Positions 1 through 7,565 of a stretch of DNA of 64,000 nucleotides are shown in pieces (position 1 is the first letter of the stretch; the number at the start of each line of letters is the position of its first letter). A model generated the notes under the pieces. It was not told the origin of the DNA, made no database searches, and saw nothing but the letters and a program-made list of their open reading frames with translations. The position numbers were made by a program, and so were the translations under genes. The stretch comes from Pirellulaceae bacterium (GTDB taxonomy: Bacteria > Planctomycetota > Planctomycetia > Pirellulales > Pirellulaceae), in assembly GCA_019636375.1 (NCBI GenBank), contig JAHBXS010000001.1:682001-746000 (forward strand), given 5' to 3'.

Positions 1-1286
1 TTGCCCAACCACTCAAGGTATTCATTCTTGCTGGCCAGTCGAACATGCAAGGGCACGCCAGCATCTCGACGTTTGATTCGCTCGCCAGCGACCCGCAGAC
101 GGCTCCGCTCTTGCAGGAGATGCGCGGTCCCGATGGCGTTCCGCGAGTATGCGAACGGGTGTGGATCTCGTCGATCGGCTGTCTCGGCGACGCGTACTCT
201 GACCTGACCGAGGCGAAGGGCAAGCTGACGGTCGGGTTCGGTGCACCGGAGGACAAGATCGGCCCCGAGTTCACCTTCGGGTTGACGATGGAAAAGTCAC
301 TGAACGAATCTGTCCTCATCATCAAGACTTCGTGGGGTGGCCGAAGTCTGCATACCGATTTCCGCCCACCGAGTGCGGGACCGTTTGTGCTGGCGAAGGA
401 AACCGAGGAACTATGGGACAAGTACCCCGAAGGAGCCCACGGCATTCCTAAAGCCGAGGATCGACCGAAGTTCTATGCCGACAAGGCCGCCGATACCGGT
501 GTCTACTATCGCGAGATGATCGCGCATACCAAGAAGGTGCTCGAAGACATCAAACGCGTGGTGCCCGATTATGACGAGCAACAAGGTTATGAGCTGGCGG
601 GGTTTGTTTGGTTCCAAGGGTTCAACGACTACGTCGATGGCGGTATGTATCCCAACCAGATGGAGGTCGGTGGGCACGACGCGTATGCCGATCTACTCGT
701 ACATTTCATCCGCGACGTTCGGAAGGATTTGTCCGCCCCGAATCTGCCGTTTGTTATCGGCGTGATGGGCATCGATGGTCTGAGAGGTGACAAGAACGCA
801 CCGATGATGCACTTCCGTGAGGCTCAACGAAGACCGTCTACGCTTGGCGAGTTCCAAGGCAATGTGATCGCTATGGAGACGGCTCCGTTTAGGGACGACG
901 ATCTGGAAAAGCTTTCGGATCGCATGGAGAACTGCTGGCCCGAGGTTGACGCCAAAGTCGCTGAAGAAATGAAGACAAATCCAAATGCGGATTCGTGGGA
1001 AAATAAGATGAAGCTCATGGCAAAGAACTTCACCAAGGAAGAATGGAAGCGTCTCTCAGGCGCATCAAACGGTGGCTACCACTACCTTGGTGCTGCTAAA
1101 ATCATCGCTCCGATTGGCAAGGCCTTCGCCGAATCTCTTATCGGAATGCAAGCAGCTGAAGCGGATGATGCGCCAACTCGTGACGGGACCCTGCATCTCT
1201 TCTCGTTCGGCGTAGTGGCCGCGATACAGTGTCCGTCTGTCGATGATCTCATGGGCGCGATGCTGGCTGTTTCGTGGAAGCACTGA
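1..1286 (+). CDS. Sialate O-acetylesterase-like (SASA family) carbohydrate esterase, 5' end outside window
   Basis: The reading frame is already open at base 3, so the gene starts upstream of the window; the first ATG in view (45) is internal. The family removes acetyl groups from sugars in glycans, usually after export. The visible N-terminal part holds the hallmark FILAGQSNM at 21-47, whose Ser is the SGNH nucleophile, and YHYLG near 1075-1090 carries the catalytic His. The segment between includes FVWFQGFNDY, typical of the family. The last ~45 codons after the normal end of the domain (AFAESLIGM) are rich in unrelated residues and may be read-through sequence after loss of the original stop. 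Similar esterases are numerous in planctomycetes that degrade sulfated or acetylated polysaccharides. The family call is firm; the substrate is unknown. Confidence 0.85.
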   Translation, partial: AQPLKVFILAGQSNMQGHASISTFDSLASDPQTAPLLQEMRGPDGVPRVCERVWISSIGCLGDAYSDLTEAKGKLTVGFGAPEDKIGPEFTFGLTMEKSLNESVLIIKTSWGGRSLHTDFRPPSAGPFVLAKETEELWDKYPEGAHGIPKAEDRPKFYADKAADTGVYYREMIAHTKKVLEDIKRVVPDYDEQQGYELAGFVWFQGFNDYVDGGMYPNQMEVGGHDAYADLLVHFIRDVRKDLSAPNLPFVIGVMGIDGLRGDKNAPMMHFREAQRRPSTLGEFQGNVIAMETAPFRDDDLEKLSDRMENCWPEVDAKVAEEMKTNPNADSWENKMKLMAKNFTKEEWKRLSGASNGGYHYLGAAKIIAPIGKAFAESLIGMQAAEADDAPTRDGTLHLFSFGVVAAIQCPSVDDLMGAMLAVSWKH

Positions 1287-1378
1287 AACGTTCGCCGTCT
1301 GGTGCCGCTGAGCTACTGCTCACGCGCGCGATGTAGATCGAATACAAGTCGTTATGGACGCCGAAAGGAGGGCACTTC

Positions 1379-2236
1379 ATGAACTCGAAGCTTCTCTTAC
1401 TTGATGGTGCCACCGGCACGGAACTCAATCGCCGTGGCGTGGACACCGGCTTGCCACTGTGGTCTGCCAACGCCCTGACTTCGGACGCTGAGCTAGAAGT
1501 CCTGCGGCAAGTTCATCTGGATTACCTGAACGCAGGGGCGGACATCATCACGACCAACACCTTTCGCACTCACCGTCGTGTACTCGTGGGCAAAGACTTT
1601 TCCACCCGCGAATTAACCTTGCGGGCGGTAGCTACGGCGACTGAGGCAGTGGCTGAATCTGGTCACCCAGCGCTCGTGGCGGGCTCGGTTTCGACGCTTG
1701 AGGATTGTTATCGCCCCGATCTCGTGCCAACCAACAAAGATTGCCTCGACGAACACGCCGAGCGTATCGACCATTTGGCGGAAGGTGGCGTGGACTTGCT
1801 GCTCATCGAGACGATGAATTCCATCCGCGAAGCCGTGATTGCCGCCAAGATCGCAGTAGCCACCGGCCTGCCGACATGGGTCAGTTTTGTGTGTGATGAA
1901 CAAGGCCGCATCCTCTCTGGAGAGTCACTTACTCTTGCTGCCGACCAACTTCTGCCCCTCGGTATAAAAGCACTGGGAGTGAACTGCATGCCAGCCCTCA
2001 CAATTGCCAAACCACTCTCCGAGTTGCGCAAAATCTGCGGTCAAGATTTCCCCCTCATGGCTTACGGTAACATCGGCTACGTGGACGATGAACAAGGTTG
2101 GATCAACACCGACTCCACCGACCCCGCTGGCTATCTACTACACGCAAAAACTTGGTCGGCACAAATCATCGGAGCCTGCTGCGGCTCCACCCCAGAACAC
2201 ATCCGCGCGCTGAAACGGGGTTGGAAAGGTTTGTAA
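1379..2236 (+). CDS. Homocysteine S-methyltransferase family protein
   Basis: A 285-residue cytoplasmic zinc enzyme of the MmuM/BHMT/MetH N-terminal family, which passes a methyl group from S-methylmethionine, betaine or a related donor to homocysteine to make methionine. The N-terminal LLLDGATGTEL and the zinc ligands are visible: Cys203 in GVNC and Cys267-Cys268 in GACCGS. The start is set by a strong Shine-Dalgarno sequence, AAAGGAGGG, at 1362-1370. The length fits a stand-alone methyltransferase rather than full MetH. The TAA stop lies inside the 13-bp repeat beginning at 2233, so a repeat element abuts the gene directly. The methyl donor cannot be told from sequence, so no symbol is given. 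Confidence 0.85.
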   Translation: MNSKLLLLDGATGTELNRRGVDTGLPLWSANALTSDAELEVLRQVHLDYLNAGADIITTNTFRTHRRVLVGKDFSTRELTLRAVATATEAVAESGHPALVAGSVSTLEDCYRPDLVPTNKDCLDEHAERIDHLAEGGVDLLLIETMNSIREAVIAAKIAVATGLPTWVSFVCDEQGRILSGESLTLAADQLLPLGIKALGVNCMPALTIAKPLSELRKICGQDFPLMAYGNIGYVDDEQGWINTDSTDPAGYLLHAKTWSAQIIGACCGSTPEHIRALKRGWKGL

Positions 2237-2305
2237 CCGTTCACGGAGTGAACGGCCACGTCGCTTTTCACTCCGTGAAAAGGCGCGCGCCGATGGAGCA
2301 TGACT
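2233..2305. repeat. Two-hairpin repeat element, copy 1
   Basis: Begins with GTAACCGTTCACG (2233-2245). Two hairpins follow: GTTCAC-GGA-GTGAAC and CTTTTCAC-TCC-GTGAAAAG (about 2274-2292). The same layout recurs at 61632-61700 with changed stems that still pair. The mmuM-like stop codon lies inside it. It could act as a transcript end or be a mobile palindromic element. Confidence 0.7.
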
Positions 2306-2337
2306 CGGCAAATCGTTTTTGATTTGATCTAACTTCC

Positions 2338-2634
2338 CATGAACGGTTAAGTTTCAAGGTTGCAAAACGAGCGAGCGATCTGCGCAGCAAATATATTCAA
2401 TCGTTCAAGACCAGTCGTTGGTTTCCTGGTATCATAGCCAAGATGCTCGACGATGTTTCAAGTGTTTTAAGTGCGGTATTGAAGAGTAAGAGTGAAACTC
2501 GAACCAAAGAATGAAATTGACTATGAAACTGAAAGCCGGTTTTGCCGTTGCGACGCCGACTTGCGACGCGATGATCGACTTTGCCGACCGCGCTGGCCCG
2601 ACTTTGGAACATGAAATGCTTGCCCATTTCGTTG
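2338..2634. repeat. Long duplicated segment, copy A (upstream of galK)
   Basis: About 295 bp that is clearly homologous to 7280-7565. It starts with a near-match of the 13-bp motif in inverse orientation (CATGAACGGTTAA) and runs up to the galK start. Long exact stretches are shared, for example CGAGCGAGCGATCTGCGC and GACTTGCGACGCGATGAT. In both copies one frame stays open across much of the block, with differences that change amino acids, so it may be the remnant of a gene or a shared leader. No protein family was recognised. The gap 2306-2656 holds nothing else that I can support. Confidence 0.75.
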
Positions 2635-2656
2635 CGAAATTTTATGAGATTGTCGA

Positions 2657-3910
2657 ATGAATAATAGTTTTTCGACGAACGATGGTAAGTCGAACCGGAA
2701 TGAACCGCCAGAATCGATCTTGTTTGCTTCTGCCCCCGGTCGTGTCAATTTGATTGGTGAGCATACTGACTACAATGACGGGTTTACCTTGCCGCTTGCC
2801 ATTGATCGGCGTACCGAAATCACTCTACAGACCCTTCCACCTGATTCCAGTGGCGGTAAAACATTTAGCCATTTTTACAGCCAGGCCCTTGATGAAACAG
2901 CGGTTTGGTCACCCGATGGCAAATCGTTTTTGGCTAAGTTCAACGGTAAGAAGACTACGGAAGAGCTGACTGAGTTACTGACACGATCCCGCACCGCCGC
3001 CAGTGCCTCGCCACCTGCTTGGTCAAAGTATATTGCCGGCGTCATGAATGAATTTCAGAGGCTGGGATTTCTGCTGCCGCCACTGAATTTGTACGTCGAA
3101 TCAAATGTCCCTTTAGGCGCAGGTGTATCGAGCAGTGCTGCATTAGAAGTTGCCGTCGCCATCGCGCTCAAAAATCTCTTGGGAATCGAACTCTCAGGCG
3201 GCCAGATTGCATTGCTCTGCCAACGAGCTGAACACTCTTACGCTGGTGTACCGTGCGGTTTAATGGACCAGTTGAGCAGTGTTTTTGGGCGGAAAAACCA
3301 TTTGATGTTGCTTGATTGTCGATGCAACGAGATTGAACACATCCATGTTCCAGAAACCGTTGCGTTTCTGGTCGTCAACAGCAACATCAAACACGATCTG
3401 GCAGATGGGGAATACCGCAAGCGTCGAGCCCAATGCGAAGAAGCTTGTCGATTGTTGCAAATCAAATCGCTGCGAGACATCGATTTGATAACGCTTAATC
3501 AAAATCGACATCGGCTGAGTGAGTCGATCTACCGGAAGGCTCGGCATGTCGTTTCCGAAATCAAGCGAACCGTCGAAGCAGCCGCTCTAATCCGCAGTCA
3601 AAAGTGGCAAGCGGTCGGAGAGTTGATGTATTTCAGTCACGAATCGATGCGGGACGACTTCGAAATTTCCTGCTCCGAAATCGATCAACTGGTTGAGATC
3701 TCCAAAAACTTGGGCTTGGCTCGAGGCGTTTATGGAGCCCGAATGACCGGCGGTGGATTCGGCGGTTGCATTATCGGCTTAGTTGAATCCGAACACTCTG
3801 AAACCATCAACCAATCGATTCTAACAGAATACAAAAAACTGACGGGACTGAATGCCGAAAGCTTTATTACTCGACCAGCCGATGGTGCATTGTTAATGCA
3901 GGAAAAATAA
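2657..3910 (+). CDS. galK: Galactokinase
   Basis: A 417-residue GHMP kinase that phosphorylates galactose at C1 with ATP, the first committed step of the Leloir pathway, in the cytoplasm. The galactokinase signature GRVNLIGEHTDYND lies at about residues 28-41, the GHMP ATP-binding loop as PLGAGVSSSAALE near 153-165, and the C-terminal GHMP motif as MTGGGFGGC near 360. The first ~20 residues are family-external and polar, so a later start is possible. Length is slightly above the usual 380-400. No other gal genes sit nearby. The gene follows the duplicated segment (copy A), which may carry its promoter. The gap to the next + strand gene contains a REP-like hairpin and a decayed gene on the opposite strand. 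Confidence 0.95.
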   Translation: MNNSFSTNDGKSNRNEPPESILFASAPGRVNLIGEHTDYNDGFTLPLAIDRRTEITLQTLPPDSSGGKTFSHFYSQALDETAVWSPDGKSFLAKFNGKKTTEELTELLTRSRTAASASPPAWSKYIAGVMNEFQRLGFLLPPLNLYVESNVPLGAGVSSSAALEVAVAIALKNLLGIELSGGQIALLCQRAEHSYAGVPCGLMDQLSSVFGRKNHLMLLDCRCNEIEHIHVPETVAFLVVNSNIKHDLADGEYRKRRAQCEEACRLLQIKSLRDIDLITLNQNRHRLSESIYRKARHVVSEIKRTVEAAALIRSQKWQAVGELMYFSHESMRDDFEISCSEIDQLVEISKNLGLARGVYGARMTGGGFGGCIIGLVESEHSETINQSILTEYKKLTGLNAESFITRPADGALLMQEK

Positions 3911-3957
3911 AGATCGATAGGGACAAATTCCACTGAATGCCACTATGCGAGGGCGAG

Positions 3958-4037
3958 CGTAGCGGAAGTCGTCAAGACTTTCGTTCGACTTGCCGGCATT
4001 TTTCAACCCCACGAGAGTCTTGACGACTTCTTCTACG
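3958..4037. repeat. REP-like hairpin, copy 1
   Basis: Inverted repeat with arms 3958-3983 (CGTAGCGGAAGTCGTCAAGA...) and 4012-4037, almost perfectly complementary, with a 28-base loop. The same core recurs as another hairpin at 11403-11483. The 3' arm contains the stop codon of the decayed minus-strand gene. Confidence 0.8.
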
Positions 4038-4254
4038 AAAAAATCAACCAGCTCTTTACGAGTTCCGTTATCCTTAAATCCAGCGTTTGGAACAGTTCGT
4101 CAGCAATGCCAACGCGTTGGTCGTCTGAGACAAGTGTATCTGGTAATTCGCCGCTACGCCGCAGCAGCGAAATCAGCACTTCGTGTTGTTCTCTCGCTGA
4201 AAGCGATTCAAATACAGTTAACAGTTGTGAGGCAGATTCTATCGTCGCTGATAT
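4033..4254 (-). pseudogene. Decayed antitoxin-like small gene
   Basis: On the minus strand a frame of 74 codons is open from ATA (4252-4254) to TAG (4033-4035). It encodes a compact, charged peptide containing VFESLSAREQHEVLISLL, then RRSGELPDT and IADELFQTLD. This composition and the ending resemble small antitoxin-type proteins paired with PIN or other toxins in cyanobacteria and planctomycetes; that link is from memory of the family and not proven here. No ATG, GTG or TTG begins the conserved part; ATA stands where ATG would be expected (ATA-TCA-GCG). The C-terminal end runs into a REP-like hairpin. No toxin partner is visible. It is most likely a broken remnant. Confidence 0.45.
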
Positions 4255-4312
4255 CCGAGATTACTTGTCTCAGGATTTATGTTAAGTTCCTGGTTGGAAC
4301 TCAGTTGAATTT

Positions 4313-4320
4313 AGGGAGGA
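4313..4320 (+). promoter_or_regulatory. Ribosome binding site deciding a TTG start
   Basis: AGGGAGGA at 4313-4320 is 8 bases before TTG 4329. Upstream in-frame codons back to 3990 overlap a REP-like hairpin and a minus-strand gene remnant and lack membrane-protein character, so the TTG start is preferred. Confidence 0.65.
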
Positions 4321-4328
4321 GCAAAAAG

Positions 4329-5120
4329 TTGACGCTATTCGGTTACCCGCCGTGGGTTGTTATGTGGAGTGGGGCGGCAGCGATCTTTTTCGCTTGCAAG
4401 CTTCTCACCCTCCGTGGCATTGACGCAACATGGTGGTGGAAATTGGCCTATCTGATCGCTTGGCCAGGAATGAACGCGACTGCGTTTTGTCAGCAGAAGT
4501 TGAGCGAAAGACCTACGGTCGGTGAGTTGTTTTTTTCGCTCATCAAGACAGCTTTCGGATTGACCCTGCTGCTGATCGTCGTTCCGAACATTGAATCGGT
4601 ATTGATTCGAGGTTGGGTGGGCATGGTGGGAATTATCTTTTTCCTCCATTTCGGCACGTTCCATTTCATCAGTTGGTGTTGGCGACGAGCGGGCGTGAAC
4701 GCCAAACCGTTGATGGATTGGCCGATACTAGCGGCTTCGTTATCAGATTTTTGGGGCCGTCGCTGGAATATTGCCTTCCGCGATTTGACGCATCGCTTCC
4801 TATTTCGGCCTTTGGCAAGCCGCTTGGGAGGGCGGCTTGGGCTTGCCGTTGGATTTCTGGCCAGTGGAATCGTCCATGACGTGGTGATTTCCGTTCCGGC
4901 TGGAGGGGGTTACGGATTGCCCACTCTCTATTTCGTGCTGCAAGGTGCCGGTTTACTTCTCGAACGAGCGTACCCAAAAATTCGCGGGCGAGCATTGACG
5001 ATGGCCGTGCTTTTGCTCCCCGCTTATGGGTTGTTTCATCCGCCGTTTGTCTTGAACGTCATCGTGCCATTTCTCGATTGGATTCAGTCCCCGACCTGGG
5101 CTGTAAGGAGCTTGCAATGA
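4329..5120 (+). CDS. MBOAT / wax-synthase-like membrane O-acyltransferase
   Basis: About 263 residues from the TTG start, with roughly seven hydrophobic segments, so an inner-membrane protein. The segment SDFWGRRWN followed by RDLTHRFLF and the later GIVHDVVISVPAGGG match the wax-synthase-type branch of membrane-bound O-acyltransferases; the His in GIVHDV is the conserved membrane His. Such enzymes move a fatty acyl group onto an alcohol or similar acceptor; the acceptor is unknown. The stop overlaps the ATG of the next gene (ATGA), so the two are translationally coupled. The true N-terminus is uncertain, since the family is often longer. Confidence 0.75.
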   Translation: MTLFGYPPWVVMWSGAAAIFFACKLLTLRGIDATWWWKLAYLIAWPGMNATAFCQQKLSERPTVGELFFSLIKTAFGLTLLLIVVPNIESVLIRGWVGMVGIIFFLHFGTFHFISWCWRRAGVNAKPLMDWPILAASLSDFWGRRWNIAFRDLTHRFLFRPLASRLGGRLGLAVGFLASGIVHDVVISVPAGGGYGLPTLYFVLQGAGLLLERAYPKIRGRALTMAVLLLPAYGLFHPPFVLNVIVPFLDWIQSPTWAVRSLQ

Positions 5121-5518
5121 GCGAAATTGATTTCGTTCGATTTTTGGGGATTCTGCAATTCAGCATCCTGATTGCCTCAGCGTTGGTACCATATCAACTG
5201 GACTGGAAGCGTGAGTTGGGCGGCTTGCCCAAGCTACACTATCAGATGTATTTCATCTATGGCGGCTACGTCGTGCTCAACATCATCGCCTTTGGTGTAC
5301 TGAGCATCTTCTTCGCAACAGAGATCGCATCGCGCGCTCCATTCCCCCGCGCGTTCTGCAGTTATGTGGCGATCTTTTGGGGAATCCGCCTGGGACTACA
5401 AGGCGTGATGGACGCCAAACCTTACTTGACCCAATGTTGGCTAAAAATCGGCTACCACCTCCTCACCATCATCTTCGCCATCTTAACCCTCGGCTACGCA
5501 TACCTCGCGGTTTTCTAA
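5117..5518 (+). CDS. Small multi-pass membrane protein coupled to MBOAT gene
   Basis: 133 residues with four hydrophobic segments (about 8-25, 45-70, 80-100, 108-130) and few charges, so an integral membrane protein. Its ATG (5117) overlaps the stop of the acyltransferase gene as ATGA, preceded by a GTAAGGAG ribosome binding site inside that gene. The tight coupling suggests a shared complex or pathway, for example presenting the acceptor lipid or sugar; this is inference. I do not recognise the family. The downstream DNA turns at once into palindromic repeats. Confidence 0.75.
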   Translation: MSEIDFVRFLGILQFSILIASALVPYQLDWKRELGGLPKLHYQMYFIYGGYVVLNIIAFGVLSIFFATEIASRAPFPRAFCSYVAIFWGIRLGLQGVMDAKPYLTQCWLKIGYHLLTIIFAILTLGYAYLAVF

Positions 5519-5671
5519 ACCACCCCATTCCGACTTCCGCTACTAATCTCGGAAGAGTCGTCCAAAAATGCCACACTCACCAAGAACCCCGCCAACCAAC
5601 TCGGCCCCAACGCATCAGCATTCAGCATCCCCCTCACCACCGCCACCCACCCCCAACAGAATCCCGCAAGG

Positions 5672-6219
5672 CTCGTCTCCGGCGGAAGGTTAGGTTTCCC
5701 GCTACATAGGGCTGACCGGCGCGCACCACGAATCCCGCCGACCTGCTCGGCGGATCATTAGGCTTCCCGCTACACACGGCTGAACACGCACCACGAATCC
5801 CGCCGACCTGCTCGGCGGATCGTTAGGTTTCTCGCTACATGCCGCTGCCCACGAGCGCATCAGAATCCCGCCGACCTGCTCGGCGGATCGTTAGGTTTCT
5901 CGCTACATGCCGCTGCCCACGCGCGCATCAGAATCCCGCCGACCTGTTCGGCGGATCGTTAGGTTTCTCGCTTGATGCAGTGGGGCCAAAGCTCGAAGCG
6001 TAAGTATCCGCCGGACAAGCCGGGCGGCATTAAAGCTGGTGGCCTGTCGGCATGAAGCGAGAAGCCTAACCATCCGCTGGACAAGCCAAGCGGGATTCCT
6101 TTTAGCCTGCGGCCCTCTGTAGCGAGAAACGTAACGATCACCTGGACAAGCCATGTGCATTAGCGAATCCCGCCTACTTGCCCAGTCCCGATGCATCGGG
6201 ATTAGGTTACTCGCTACAT
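5672..6219. repeat. REP-like repeat cluster on the 3' side of the transposase
   Basis: At least nine copies of a ~46-bp unit. Minus-oriented copies start at about 5672 (partial), 5730, 5795, 5863 and 5931; plus-oriented copies at about 5994, 6053 and 6118; a longer minus-oriented copy covers 6165-6219. The plus-sense unit begins GTAGCGAGAAGCCTAACG, then has an imperfect hairpin ATCCGCCGGACAAGCCGGGCGGGAT. Spacing of the first block is about 65 bp with semi-conserved spacers (GCCGCTGCCCACG). The transposase stop codon lies in the last unit. 5519-5671 holds nothing recognised. Confidence 0.9.
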
Positions 6220-7080
6220 CTCTGGATTCGACTCCCAACGTTTGATATAGCTCGCAATCGCTGCCGAGCGCAAGTCGCCAAATGACCCCACATAAGCGCT
6301 CGCCTGCCAAAGCCGATTCACGCGAGCCCGAATCAAGGCCATGTCGAATTTCTCGATCATCAACTCTTGTGCAGCATTCATCAATGCGACCACAACCGAC
6401 GCTGGCAATACCGTCGGATGCAAATTGACTGCCAGATGAACATGATCAGGCAAAATCGAGACCTTGTGAATCACTCCCTTGATCTCGGTCTGCATCGCTC
6501 GCCAGCGATCAGCAACCATTGCTGCTGAATCTGCAGAAAATACGCTCCGTCGCCACTCAGTCGCAAAAACAAAATGATACCGCAGCCGAGTCACCGCATG
6601 ATCGGTTGCCAATAGGCGATCGTCTGATTCAGTATGGTTGTAGGTTTGGACGTACACTGGCGATTGCAGCGGGTCATAGCCGTGATGTTTGCCTTGATGT
6701 TCGAGATAAGCGGCTACTTCCTCGGATGTCGATTTACCGGTTGTGGTTGCAACATAACCACGACCCAACCACTGGTGCTTTTCTTCCGCTGATCCACCAG
6801 ATTTGTTCGAAATCCATTTGCTGAGACGGCCTTTGACTTTGCTCGCTGCCGATGACGCAGAATCGGAAACGGTAAGGCTGCCCAAAACTCGGATTTCTAT
6901 CTCAGTGCTGGTAAATTCGAGCAGATGAATGCCGTAAGGATCGAGCAATTCTTTAAGCGTTTGTTTGTCGAACTGTCGGAGGCATTCGATTGGCTTTCGT
7001 CGATGAGTGTGAAACGCAAAATAAATCCGGTTGCACCAAGCAAAGGCCAGTTCATCAGCGGAAAACGATGCGATGTTCAT
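6214..7080 (-). CDS. Tandem-domain Y1 (IS200/REP-type) HUH transposase
   Basis: 288 residues made of two IS200-like Y1 transposase folds in one chain. Domain 2 (about 160-288) has the metal-binding HUH as H213-V-H215 in LPDHVHLAV, the family segment RLWQASAYVGSFG and a Tyr at 278 (SYIKRW). Domain 1 (about 12-135) aligns along its length, ending WLGRGYVATTTG and AYLEHQ with Tyr125, but the HUH position reads EIEIRVLGS, so both His are lost. Classic TnpA enzymes are dimers that pair HUH of one subunit with Tyr of the other, so this looks like a fused pseudo-dimer. REP-like repeats flank both sides, as for RAYT transposases. Related forms may exist in other planctomycetes; I cannot search. Confidence 0.85.
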   Translation of the reverse strand: MNIASFSADELAFAWCNRIYFAFHTHRRKPIECLRQFDKQTLKELLDPYGIHLLEFTSTEIEIRVLGSLTVSDSASSAASKVKGRLSKWISNKSGGSAEEKHQWLGRGYVATTTGKSTSEEVAAYLEHQGKHHGYDPLQSPVYVQTYNHTESDDRLLATDHAVTRLRYHFVFATEWRRSVFSADSAAMVADRWRAMQTEIKGVIHKVSILPDHVHLAVNLHPTVLPASVVVALMNAAQELMIEKFDMALIRARVNRLWQASAYVGSFGDLRSAAIASYIKRWESNPEM

Positions 7081-7124
7081 GCTTAGATTTTCGGAAATGG
7101 TTGAGCGGATCGCAAGTAGGGCTC

Positions 7125-7244
7125 TGTAGCGAGAAGCCTAACGATCCGCCGGACAAGCCGGGCGGGATTCTTTTTGGCCTGCGGCTCTCTGTAGCGAGAA
7201 GCCTAATCCCGATGGATCGGGACTGGACAAGCCGGGCGGGATTC
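7125..7244. repeat. REP-like repeats on the 5' side of the transposase
   Basis: Two plus-oriented units, 7125-7170 and 7190-7244, separated by a spacer ending GCCTGCGGCTCTC that is also seen beside the copy near 6100. The second carries the extra inner hairpin shared with the unit at 6165-6219. Confidence 0.85.
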
Positions 7245-7279
7245 AAAAAAAGCAATTGAAAACATTTGTTCTGCACTCC

Positions 7280-7565
7280 CGTGAACGGTTACGTCTCATG
7301 GTTGCAAAACGAGCGAGCGATCTGCGCTGGAAATATGTTCAATCGTTCAAGACCAGCCGCTGGTTTCATGGTATCATAACCCACAGGATGCACAACGAAT
7401 TTTCAAATGTTCTCAAAGCTGTACTGAAGAGTGAAACCCGAATCAAGAAAATGAAATTGACTATGAACCCGACCGCCAGTTTTGCCGTTGCAATGCCGAC
7501 TTGCGACGCGATGATTGACTTTGCCGACCCCTCGCACATGCGATTTTGGAATACTGAAATGCTAC
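7280..7565. repeat. Long duplicated segment, copy B (upstream of peptidase gene)
   Basis: Homologous to 2338-2634 across about 285 bp. It begins with the exact 13-bp motif CGTGAACGGTTAC (7280-7292) and ends at the start region of the peptidase/ThuA gene. The frame of the downstream gene stays open through the block back to 7256, but that N-terminal extension is repeat sequence, not part of the conserved protein. Confidence 0.75.

Larger units (their letters stand above)
6165..7244. mobile_element. REP/transposase cassette bounded by 54-55 bp inverted repeats
   Basis: The outer units 6165-6219 and 7190-7244 are inverse copies of each other and differ from the other units by an added inner hairpin (ATCCCGATGCATCGGGA type). 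They bracket the tandem Y1 transposase, plus one ordinary unit at 7125-7170. The arrangement is that of a REPIN- or MITE-like unit with its transposase. No target-site duplication was established. Confidence 0.65.

Noticed and set aside
3990-4328. N-terminal extension of the acyltransferase gene from ATG 3990
   Set aside because: It overlaps a REP-like hairpin and a minus-strand gene remnant, and is polar, unlike the membrane protein. TTG 4329 has a strong ribosome site.
5730-5975. Possible CRISPR array (four spaced repeats)
   Set aside because: The repeats are long hairpins, the spacers are themselves semi-conserved, inverse copies occur nearby and no cas gene is present. A REP-like cluster fits better.
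7256-7558. N-terminal extension of the peptidase gene from 7256
   Set aside because: This stretch is the duplicated segment also found upstream of galK. The signal peptide starts at about 7559.
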